A stretch of DNA of 42,627 bases. Origin: Mucilaginibacter agri. Its GTDB lineage: Bacteria > Bacteroidota > Bacteroidia > Sphingobacteriales > Sphingobacteriaceae. The position numbers were made by a program, and so were the translations under genes. Position 1 is the stretch's first letter. Each line of letters opens with the position of its first letter. Location: the NCBI RefSeq assembly GCF_009928685.1, contig NZ_WWEO01000031.1:1-42627 (forward strand). Direction: 5' to 3'. Shown here in pieces: positions 24,824 to 31,764 of this stretch. The notes beneath the pieces were generated by a model. The model was not told the DNA's origin, did not search any database, and saw only the letters and a list, made by a program, of their open reading frames with translations.

Positions 24824-26428
24824 TTATTTCTTTTTCGATCCGGAGAAACTGAGTTTGAGGTTTACACCGCTGGCCCCAAAGCGTATATCCTGCGAACCGA
24901 GGCCGTTGAGCGGGTATTTCAAAAATGGTTCAACTATCAACCGGTTGCTTTTGCCAACCGGATAGCCAATACCGAACGACAGGTTAAGCGTTTTGGCGAA
25001 GTCAAATGTGCCGAAGTGTTGTGTATTGGTTGATTCCTGCGTTTGGCTGGTGTTAGCAACGCCTGCAAGAGAATTGGCATTTCTGTAATAATTGCTGTAA
25101 GAAAGGGTAGACCGGTAAGTTTCATTAATATACGTTCCGGAACTGATACCGGCCAATATATAAGTATCGTTCTTCTCCGGATTAAATTGATATTTGAGGT
25201 TAAGCGGAATATCCAGCCCCACCAAATTGGCATTATAATTTTTAACAGTCGGCGTATTTACCGCGAGTGAAGACAAGCCATCGTAAGCAAAAGAGGCACT
25301 TACCATGTTAGCATTCGACGCTGTAGAATTAGCAATCGCACTAGCATAAATTTTACCCGGCACGTAGCTATCGTTATTGTAATTCAGTTTGTTTTGAGCG
25401 ATAGCCAAACCGGTAGACAGCTTAAACTTGCTGCTCAGCTTAAAGTCTGATGTAAAGCCCGCGCCTACATTAACCTGGCTTTCGCTGCCTTTTGCATAGT
25501 TAAAATAGGTGCCGGCATATACACTCAAAAGCATTGCTTTATCACTTTTAACGGCTTCACTCTTTTTAGTAGCATTTTTTGCAATAGCTTGCCTGCGGGC
25601 ATCATCGGCTGCTATCATCTTTAAAACCGGATCGCCTTTTTGCTGGCCCGACGGATTTTGAACTACAACCGATGCAACCTGCGGGGAGTTGTTGGTTTTT
25701 GCAACAACAGCGCTCGTAGCACTGTCCGTAGCTATCCCTGTCGCCTGTGATTTAATCTTAGCTGTGTTTTGTGCATTTGCATCAAATTTTGGCATAGTTG
25801 AAACCTCTCCAACAATTACATTGTTTACAGCAGGCTGGTTTGTTACTTTGGCTAAGCCCGAGTTATTCTTACCAAAAACTACTATTGATTCGTGGGCATC
25901 AGCGTTTCCTTGCTGAGTGGGGGCAATATGGGGGGTGTTAGCTGCAGGCATCTTAGCTGTAGCTGTACCAACTACCAGATTTTCAGAATTACCCATACCA
26001 GCACCTTGCGACTTATCTTGATACTGCGGATTTAGGCTTGTAGTTTGTTGTGTCGACGCAGCCGCTAGCTGTTGTTGACTTACGGCCTGAGTACTTTCAA
26101 CCGAAGGCGCACCTTCTTTTATCGTTGGTTTGCTGGCTGCTACTTGTTCGCGGTTATTTGTCGCGCTATCGTTAACTACTTGTTTTGTTTTCTTAGGCTG
26201 AATTGCTACTTGCTGCGTAGTTTGTGGGTAAAAGAACCACGTACCGAAGCAAACTAACAACACCGCAGCGGCAGAATACCACCACCAGGCGATAACCCGT
26301 CGTTTTTTCTCCTCGGCCGGAAATCTTTGGCGCAGCAGTTCCCATCCCGCATCTGCAGTATCATCCTCGTAGTTGTCAAACACTTCCCGGATGCGGTTTT
26401 TCAGGTCGTTATCCAGATTGTCACTCAT
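24824..26428 (-). CDS. Predicted trans-envelope anti-sigma-like protein with C-terminal beta-barrel
   Basis: A 534-residue protein. Residues 1-44 are charged and cytoplasmic in character (LKNRIREVFDNYEDDTADAG), like N-termini found beside ECF sigma genes. One membrane helix at about 46-66 follows a WWWY cluster. Residues about 68-290 are a long Q/A/T/N-rich unstructured stretch. Residues about 295-534 are alternating strands of a PorT-type outer-membrane barrel. There is no N-terminal signal peptide. The 8-base overlap with the upstream sigma gene shows tight coupling. I infer anti-sigma function from position and layout, since no classical zinc-binding anti-sigma motif is present. The barrel-like region could instead stay in the periplasm. 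Confidence 0.82.
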   Translation of the reverse strand: MSDNLDNDLKNRIREVFDNYEDDTADAGWELLRQRFPAEEKKRRVIAWWWYSAAAVLLVCFGTWFFYPQTTQQVAIQPKKTKQVVNDSATNNREQVAASKPTIKEGAPSVESTQAVSQQQLAAASTQQTTSLNPQYQDKSQGAGMGNSENLVVGTATAKMPAANTPHIAPTQQGNADAHESIVVFGKNNSGLAKVTNQPAVNNVIVGEVSTMPKFDANAQNTAKIKSQATGIATDSATSAVVAKTNNSPQVASVVVQNPSGQQKGDPVLKMIAADDARRQAIAKNATKKSEAVKSDKAMLLSVYAGTYFNYAKGSESQVNVGAGFTSDFKLSSKFKLSTGLAIAQNKLNYNNDSYVPGKIYASAIANSTASNANMVSASFAYDGLSSLAVNTPTVKNYNANLVGLDIPLNLKYQFNPEKNDTYILAGISSGTYINETYRSTLSYSNYYRNANSLAGVANTSQTQESTNTQHFGTFDFAKTLNLSFGIGYPVGKSNRLIVEPFLKYPLNGLGSQDIRFGASGVNLKLSFSGSKKK

Positions 26429-26975
26429 GCTTATGCGCTTCTGCGTTAATAATATTCCTCAATTTCTCTTTTGCCCTGCTCAGATAAACCCTCGACGAAC
26501 TGGGCGGTATGTCGAGCGTCTCGGCTATTTCATCATGGTTATAGCCGTCAATCTCATACATGTTAAAAATGGTCCGCTGTATCGGTGGGAGGGCCTCTAA
26601 CATTTTTATAATATCCTCTGCATTTAGCCGCCCTGCAGCGTTATGGTTACTATGCAGTTGAATATTGTCGTCCAGTTCGAGGTTAAGTTGGTGTTTCATA
26701 TCCTTCCTCCTGCGATCTATGGCTGTATTAACTACAATAGTTCTGAGCCATGCTTTGAATACCTTATTGGTATCGTAATTTCCTATAGCGTTAAAAACTT
26801 TTATAAAGGCATCATTTACAGCCTCCAAAGCGTCGTCGCGATTGTAACTATAGCGCAAACTTATACCCATAGCATAGCCATAGAACTGCTTGTAGAGCAA
26901 TTCCTGGTATTTAAGGCTGCCTTTTTTACATTGGCTGATTAATTCATCCTCAGCAATGCCACGACTATTTTGCAT
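26421..26975 (-). CDS. ECF-type RNA polymerase sigma factor
   Basis: A 184-residue sigma-70 family factor of the extracytoplasmic function group. Region 2 covers about residues 25-95, with YSYNRDDALEAVNDAFIKVFNAI and the -10-contacting FKAWLRTIVVNTAIDRRRK. Region 4 covers about 120-175, with LPPIQRTIFNMYEIDGYNHDEIAETL and the SRVYLSRAKEKLR helix. The frame begins with TTG-ATG, and the ATG at 26973-26975 is preferred. It overlaps the anti-sigma-like gene by 8 bases and likely controls this operon and envelope genes elsewhere. Confidence 0.95.
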   Translation of the reverse strand: MQNSRGIAEDELISQCKKGSLKYQELLYKQFYGYAMGISLRYSYNRDDALEAVNDAFIKVFNAIGNYDTNKVFKAWLRTIVVNTAIDRRRKDMKHQLNLELDDNIQLHSNHNAAGRLNAEDIIKMLEALPPIQRTIFNMYEIDGYNHDEIAETLDIPPSSSRVYLSRAKEKLRNIINAEAHKHE

Positions 26976-27028
26976 CAATTCTTATTGGGCCCTGCTGATG
27001 ATTACCTGTTTGTTAAAGTATTACGTAT

Positions 27029-27036
27029 CAAAAGTA
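27029..27036 (-). promoter_or_regulatory. Predicted -7 box of the ECF sigma operon
   Basis: On the minus strand this reads TACTTTTG, an exact fit to TAnnTTTG. It is about 53 bases upstream of the sigma factor ATG. No clear -33 TTTG was seen. If correct, the operon is read by the housekeeping sigma factor at least in part. Confidence 0.38.
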
Positions 27037-27132
27037 TTGAGTGCTACAGTGATTGTAATTTTTTGCTGCAAAAATAATTTATTGCTCTCGCAAACTTATC
27101 GGCGGTTTATCAAATGATTGCCACGTTATAAT

Positions 27133-27164
27133 AAAGCCCATGCTGCAAGGCAGCACGGGCTTTT
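27133..27164 (-). terminator. Intrinsic terminator of the lipoprotein gene
   Basis: AAAGCCC pairs with GGGCTTT, and TGCTGC pairs with GCAGCA after one mismatch, around a three-base loop. The minus-strand transcript would end in TTTATT. It begins about 24 bases past the stop of the lipoprotein gene and could also act on plus-strand transcripts. Confidence 0.75.
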
Positions 27165-27187
27165 ATAATTAAAGGAGTTAAAACTTT

Positions 27188-27625
27188 TTAGTTAGTTCTT
27201 TTAAAGTTGTATTGCACAGACACGGTATCGCCGGTGGTGTTGTACATGAAAAATTTAGTACCATCATAGGTATAGTTATAGATACCAGACAGATGTGCTT
27301 TAGTCAGCGTTCCAGATTTCGGCATGGTTTGGTCCAGGAACTGAATCTGAGAATAATTCATCGAGAAATCACCGTAGCTGCCTGCATGGTTAACAGATGT
27401 ATCGCCGGTAATTTTATAACCATCGGCTTTGCTGATAGTCAAGATGAGGTTGGTTCTGTTGGTAGTATCAAAAGTAGTAGAACTTTTTCTGTGAACTACG
27501 TAAAATTGGCCCCCGAAAGTGCCTGATGGTACGGTTAGTTGACTGGCGGCATTATCGTCATTGCTTTTTAAGCAGCTGCTTAAGGCCATAATTACAAAAG
27601 GTAGTAAGTAGATTAATTTACGCAT
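27188..27625 (-). CDS. Small predicted lipoprotein of unknown function
   Basis: A 145-residue protein with a lipoprotein signal (MRKLIYLLPFVIMALSSC), lipidation cysteine C18 in the lipobox LSSC. The mature part is predicted to form a small beta-rich domain (GGQFYVVHRK, LILTISKADGYKITG, YDGTKFFMYN). It resembles small Bacteroidota lipocalin-like or calycin-like lipoproteins, but no family can be named with confidence. It is probably attached to the inner or outer membrane. It has its own terminator. Confidence 0.82.
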   Translation of the reverse strand: MRKLIYLLPFVIMALSSCLKSNDDNAASQLTVPSGTFGGQFYVVHRKSSTTFDTTNRTNLILTISKADGYKITGDTSVNHAGSYGDFSMNYSQIQFLDQTMPKSGTLTKAHLSGIYNYTYDGTKFFMYNTTGDTVSVQYNFKRTN

Positions 27626-27691
27626 AAAACTTTATTCTTTACATCAATTACGTTGCTTTAAATGCAAACGCTACAATGGCGTAAATATTTT

Positions 27692-28498
27692 TTAAAGTTT
27701 TTTTGCCTCGTTCCAGTAAACATCCATTTCGGCCAGGGTCATATCATGTAGCTGGCGATTGTTTTCTTTGGCTTTAGTCTCGAGGTATTGAAATCGTTTA
27801 ATGAATTTACGGTTGGTTTTCTCCAATGCATTCTCGGGGTTGATATTTACAAACCGCGCGTAATTGATTAACGAGAAAAGCAGATCACCAAATTCGCCTT
27901 CGGCGCGTTCCGCATCTATCTCCTGGCCTTCGGGTACATTAAATTCATCTTTAAACTCCTGGATCTCTTCTTCAACCTTTTCCCAAACCTGGTCTTTGTT
28001 TTCCCAGTCAAAGCCAATACCGCGTGCTTTCTCTTGTATGCGCGATGCTTTTACAAGCGCAGGTAACGAAGCCGGCACACCGCCTAAAACAGATTTATTG
28101 CCTTTTTCTTTCAGCTTAATTTGTTCCCAATTGCGTTTTACATCCTGCTCATCGTTAACAGCGGTATCGCCATAAATGTGGGGATGGCGGTGGATCAGTT
28201 TATCACAAATGCCGTTCAGTACATCCGTAATGTCGAAATCATTAGTTTCCGACCCTATTTTTGCGTAAAACACCAGGTGAAGCATAATATCACCCAGTTC
28301 CTTACGTATCTCCTCCATATCGTTGCCCAAAATAGCGTCCGATAGCTCGTAGGTTTCCTCAATAGTGAGGTGCCTAAGGCTTTCCATGGTTTGTTTCATA
28401 TCCCATGGGCAATTTGCCCGGAGATCGTTCATAATGGTCAACAACCGTTCGAAAGATCCGGCCGGAGTGTTAGAAGCATCAGGAGGAGTAAGGGCCAT
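27692..28498 (-). CDS. mazG: Nucleoside triphosphate pyrophosphohydrolase
   Basis: A cytoplasmic all-alpha NTP pyrophosphohydrolase that converts NTPs and damaged nucleotides to monophosphates. The 268-residue length fits the two-domain MazG. The first domain contains CPWDMKQTMESLRHLTIEETYEL with the conserved EExxE-type metal ligands, then IRKELGDIMLHLVFYAKI. The second contains VEEEIQEFKDE and EFGDLLFSLINYARF. ATG start at 28496-28498. The upstream border shares an inverted word array with mnmD. Confidence 0.95.
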   Translation of the reverse strand: MALTPPDASNTPAGSFERLLTIMNDLRANCPWDMKQTMESLRHLTIEETYELSDAILGNDMEEIRKELGDIMLHLVFYAKIGSETNDFDITDVLNGICDKLIHRHPHIYGDTAVNDEQDVKRNWEQIKLKEKGNKSVLGGVPASLPALVKASRIQEKARGIGFDWENKDQVWEKVEEEIQEFKDEFNVPEGQEIDAERAEGEFGDLLFSLINYARFVNINPENALEKTNRKFIKRFQYLETKAKENNRQLHDMTLAEMDVYWNEAKKL

Positions 28499-28526
28499 AT
28501 TCGCTTTTTTGAGGTAAAAGTACTTA

Positions 28527-28611
28527 TTAGTTTTGAGGTAGTGAATTAGTGAGTTGTATGTGGTTAACAGTTTTTTTATTCAATAATTCAAAACTCACTA
28601 ACTTAAAACTG
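28527..28611. repeat. Inverted microrepeat pair between mazG and mnmD
   Basis: The left arm (28527-28556) reads TTAGTTTTGAGGTAGTGAAT and so on. The right arm (28579-28611) reads AAAACTCACTAACTTAAAACT, less one base, and matches the left arm as an imperfect reverse complement with about 16 of 19 bases pairing in the best block. The gap is about 22 bases. The right arm supplies the stop codon of mnmD. It could fold as a hairpin terminator-like structure, although no strong T run follows on the minus strand. Confidence 0.6.
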
Positions 28612-29269
28612 CACGTAGCATTTCGCGCTTACCGGGTGCTCCGGGTGCCTTTTCAACCTTTAGGCCTAAGGCCTTGAGCATGCGTTTGAGGTTACCTGTT
28701 ATGGCGTACGTTACAAAAACGCCGCCCGGTTTCAGAAACCTAATGGTATGACCAATTGCTGCCTCGTCCCACATTTCTGGCTGATGGACCGCTGCGAAAG
28801 CATCAAAATAGACCACGTCAAAAAGTTCTTCGCTGGTAAAATTGAGTAATTGGGTGTTATCCGTTCTTAATTGTACATAGGAGTTAAGTTCAACCGTATT
28901 GTTGATCGATTCCGTGTAGTTCTTCAAAAAGCTTTTCCAAATGTCGATAGGTACGTATTGTTCATAGCCTGTTTGGCTAATCATCTCTTCTGTAAGTGGG
29001 TAGGCTTCAATGCCTGTATAGTTCAGTTTGATTTTATTATTGTTGCAATAGTCTGCAGTAAGCAGAAAGTTCAACCCTGTGCCTAAACCAACTTCTAGAA
29101 TGCTGACCTCAGTTGCTGCCGTACCCTCAAAATAATGCTGTAAACCTGCCGCCAAAAACACATGCCTGCTCTCTTGCAATGCCCCATGGCGAGAGTGATA
29201 GTGCTCGCCAACCTCGGGGTTGTAAATAGTTTTAGAGCCGTCGGCTGTGGTTACGATGCTTAGGTTCAT
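28598..29269 (-). CDS. mnmD: tRNA (5-methylaminomethyl-2-thiouridine)(34) methyltransferase
   Basis: This SAM-dependent enzyme completes the 5-methylaminomethyl group at the wobble uridine of some tRNAs. It corresponds to the methyltransferase half of MnmC without the oxidase domain. The protein is about 223 residues. Marks include TADGSKTIYNPEVGEHYHSRHGAL, the SAM loop LEVGLGTGLNFLL, and the acidic strand DVVYFDAFAAVHQPEMWDE. The ATG at 29269 is preferred over the in-frame ATG at 29290, because the extra seven residues are encoded by a microrepeat array. Its stop codon is inside another array. Confidence 0.9.
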   Translation of the reverse strand: MNLSIVTTADGSKTIYNPEVGEHYHSRHGALQESRHVFLAAGLQHYFEGTAATEVSILEVGLGTGLNFLLTADYCNNNKIKLNYTGIEAYPLTEEMISQTGYEQYVPIDIWKSFLKNYTESINNTVELNSYVQLRTDNTQLLNFTSEELFDVVYFDAFAAVHQPEMWDEAAIGHTIRFLKPGGVFVTYAITGNLKRMLKALGLKVEKAPGAPGKREMLRAVLS

Positions 29270-29330
29270 AGCTGATGGTTCATAGTTCATGGTAATAATT
29301 GTATTCGGGTTCGGCTATGAACTATTAACG
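29264..29330. repeat. Inverted GTTCATAG microrepeat pair at the start of mnmD
   Basis: The left arm (29264-29295) contains GGTTCATAGCTGATGG and GGTTCATAGTTCATGG. The right arm (29311-29330) reads TCGGCTATGAACTATTAACG. GTTCATAGCTGA pairs with TCGGCTATGAAC at 11 of 12 positions. The gap is about 17 bases. The array contains three ATG triplets, two of them in frame with mnmD, including its preferred start codon at 29267-29269. Confidence 0.58.
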
Positions 29331-29363
29331 ATGATTTATAGGCCAAACTTTACTGTCTTGTTT

Positions 29364-30707
29364 CTATTTAGATAAAGCGTATTCGACAATGGCGTCGCTC
29401 AAATCGTAAACCGGTACGTTGGTAATTTGAGCAGCAATAATACTGCTGGCCGCAGCCGAACGGTAACCTGCCGCGCAGTGCACCACAATGGGTTTGTCTG
29501 TTGGGATGTTTGATAACTCTTCGCGTACTTCAGGCAACGGTATGCTTAGCGAAGTATCAAAAAATTTCGATTGGTTAATTTCAGTCCAGTTGCGTACATC
29601 AACAATGGTATACTTCTCAGGGTTTGCATCAAAATCTTCCTGATCTAAGATTGAGGAGTGATAAGTAGCGTGGTCGGGACGTAATAATGCGCCCTTAATA
29701 TTTTTCTCATAGCCAATTTTGGCAGCTTTAGCAATAACGGTGTCGAGGCTTTGGTCGTCGCCCGCTATGAGGTAAAACGGTTCATCGGGGTTAAGGATTG
29801 CTCCTAACCAGGTTTCAAATTTGCCACCTTCCTGTATATTTATAGAGCCCTTTACATGGCCTTTCTTAAAATCCAGACCGGGTCTAACATCAACTATCGT
29901 TACGCCAGCTTCCAGTTTGGTATTGTGGGGCAGTTTAGGTACCGACGAAATGCCTGTGGCAAAAGCAGGGGCACCTTGTTTGTTCAGCTCCACATCGTAA
30001 CCAAAATAGCGTGGCATAAAAGGTTGATCGGCGGTTAACAGTTCTACAAACTGTAACTCATTCATCAACTGCAATGCATAGTTTTCACGCAATTCTTTAC
30101 CTATGGTACTTTGCAGATCGGGGCTCATACTTTTACCGCATAACGACCCTGGGCCGTGGGCCGGATAGACCACCACATGGTGGGGCAACGGCATCAGTTT
30201 TTCGCGGGTTGAGTGGTACATCTGGCGAGCCAGCTCTTCTTTTTTTGCGGTTATATTACCGGCGTTTTCACGCAGGTCGGGCCTGCCCACATCGCCTGCA
30301 AAAAGTGTATCGCCGGTAAATATTGCGGTTGACTTTCCGCTCTCGTCTTCTACCAAAATACAGATAGAATCGGGCGAATGGCCCGGAGTATTAATTGCTT
30401 TAAGTTTAATATCACCCAGTTCTATCAGGTCGCCATCATCAAATGTATCATGAGGATAAGACGCACCAACCAATTTACTTACATAAATAACAGCGCCGGT
30501 TTGTAGATGCATCTCCAGATGCGAGCTCACAAAATCGGCGTGTGGGTGAGTTTCAATCACCCCAACAATGTCTGCATTGTGTTGGGCTGCCATATCGTAA
30601 TACTGCTGCGGGTTGCGCGCAGGATCGATAACTATCATTTTGCCAGCGCTGATTACAGCGTATGATGCATGTGCAAGGCCTTTATCGTAAAACTGATGAA
30701 TTAACAT
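29364..30707 (-). CDS. Metallo-beta-lactamase fold hydrolase fused to two rhodanese domains
   Basis: A 447-residue cytoplasmic protein of the persulfide-dioxygenase-like group. The N-terminal MBL domain (about 1-240) carries H54, H56 and D58 in THPHADF, later TPGHSPDS and FTGDTLFAGDVGR. A first rhodanese-like domain (about 260-350) lacks a cysteine in its active loop. A second (about 365-447) has the catalytic cysteine C411 in HCAAGYRS. This layout matches CstB-like sulfur-handling enzymes that oxidise persulfides and transfer sulfane sulfur. The usual final histidine of HxHxDH is replaced by phenylalanine (F59). Persulfide dioxygenases use a single iron, so the change may be tolerated. A strong -7 box lies 5 bases before the ATG. 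Confidence 0.92.
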   Translation of the reverse strand: MLIHQFYDKGLAHASYAVISAGKMIVIDPARNPQQYYDMAAQHNADIVGVIETHPHADFVSSHLEMHLQTGAVIYVSKLVGASYPHDTFDDGDLIELGDIKLKAINTPGHSPDSICILVEDESGKSTAIFTGDTLFAGDVGRPDLRENAGNITAKKEELARQMYHSTREKLMPLPHHVVVYPAHGPGSLCGKSMSPDLQSTIGKELRENYALQLMNELQFVELLTADQPFMPRYFGYDVELNKQGAPAFATGISSVPKLPHNTKLEAGVTIVDVRPGLDFKKGHVKGSINIQEGGKFETWLGAILNPDEPFYLIAGDDQSLDTVIAKAAKIGYEKNIKGALLRPDHATYHSSILDQEDFDANPEKYTIVDVRNWTEINQSKFFDTSLSIPLPEVREELSNIPTDKPIVVHCAAGYRSAAASSIIAAQITNVPVYDLSDAIVEYALSK

Positions 30708-30712
30708 TGCGG

Positions 30713-30720
30713 CAAAGATA
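30713..30720 (-). promoter_or_regulatory. Predicted -7 box of the MBL/rhodanese gene
   Basis: On the minus strand this reads TATCTTTG, an exact TAnnTTTG match, followed by CCGCA and then the ATG. The box-to-ATG spacing of 5 bases means the transcript may be leaderless or nearly so. Confidence 0.45.
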
Positions 30721-30978
30721 ATGGATTAATAGAATTGCCCATATAGCCACAAATAAAGTTGCCTGCGGATTAACAGAGATAAGATGTTGGGAAAGCATCT
30801 CTGCGAAATAGTGTATCAACATTTGCTTTTAAATTAAGCGATATAAGCATCTGTTAATTGTACTGCACGAAATTTCTCGATAAGGCATCTATTTCGAGCT
30901 CTTAGGATAGCCTTTGCTAGGTGTTGGATTAGCTTTGATCTCCAATTATAATATCGAGCTACTAAATAATTCTAATAC

Positions 30979-31710
30979 GTGAAGTCGCTTTTTTTTATAA
31001 TCGTTATTAGCTTGCTGGCTTCGGTTGAAAGCCTGGCCCAAAACTTTATGGGCTGCACCTCGCAAGATGCCATAGCCTTAGGCCGTGTTTTACCCGTTGT
31101 TGAAAGTACGCGTAATCCACAGATGGATTATTGCATAAAAAAAAATGCAGAGTCGGTAGGCAAATTTTTGGGGGTGAATGTCGGCGTGATAATGTTTGAA
31201 GATTCCGTTTATGATAAACCAAATATTTGCGTATCCCGGATAGACGAGCTAAGCGGCACCGATGGAACAGTTGCAATAGGCTGTAATTATCTCCAAAACA
31301 TGTACAGCTATTCTGGCAATTTCAATATTATCCCCATTGTTTTGGCGCATGAGATAGCCCATATTTTAGATATTACCTTAAAAGCTACACCTCCTTCTGG
31401 GATGTATAGCGAGTTATACGCCGACTTTTTGTCGGGGTGCTTTATGGCTTACCGCTCTAAACAAACCTTTGCAGATGTTAGCAACAACCTTCGCTGGGTG
31501 GTACGAATAGGCGATTACACCGCCGTTGGCGACCCCGCCCGACATGGCACACCGATGCAACGCACAGCAGCATTTAAAGCCGGTTTCGATTGGTATAAAG
31601 AACAGTTGGCCGTTGGTTGTGTAGTAGTAGGGATTGATGCCAGTGCTGCCGCCCGCAAGTATTTGAATTTGCCCGACTTTGACGACGCCGATAAAATAGC
31701 GGGTAACTAA
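30979..31710 (+). CDS. Secreted HExxH zinc metallopeptidase-like protein
   Basis: A 243-residue protein starting at a GTG (30979-30981), supported by a good signal peptide beginning right there (MKSLFFIIVISLLASVESLAQ). The zinc motif HEIAH has H124, E125 and H128. A downstream ELYADFLSGC (E145, D149) matches the third-ligand region of small neutral zinc peptidases with ELxAD. A HGTPMQRTAAFKAGF segment follows, as in that group. It is probably an envelope or secreted peptidase. It lies just upstream of the convergent M13 peptidase genes, so three predicted metallopeptidases are clustered, but it is not homologous to them. Confidence 0.82.
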   Translation: MKSLFFIIVISLLASVESLAQNFMGCTSQDAIALGRVLPVVESTRNPQMDYCIKKNAESVGKFLGVNVGVIMFEDSVYDKPNICVSRIDELSGTDGTVAIGCNYLQNMYSYSGNFNIIPIVLAHEIAHILDITLKATPPSGMYSELYADFLSGCFMAYRSKQTFADVSNNLRWVVRIGDYTAVGDPARHGTPMQRTAAFKAGFDWYKEQLAVGCVVVGIDASAAARKYLNLPDFDDADKIAGN

Positions 31711-31714
31711 ATAA

Positions 31715-31739
31715 AAAAGCCCCCGACAAAGCGGGGGCT
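31715..31739 (-). terminator. Intrinsic terminator of the first M13 gene
   Basis: The 8-bp stem AGCCCCCG/CGGGGGCT (31718-31725 with 31732-31739) is followed on the minus strand by TTTTTT. It lies about 25 bases beyond the stop of the gene ending at 31765. Plus-strand transcripts have no T run after it, so it mainly serves the minus strand. Confidence 0.88.
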
Positions 31740-31764
31740 CCGGAGCTAAGAATCTAATAAGCGC

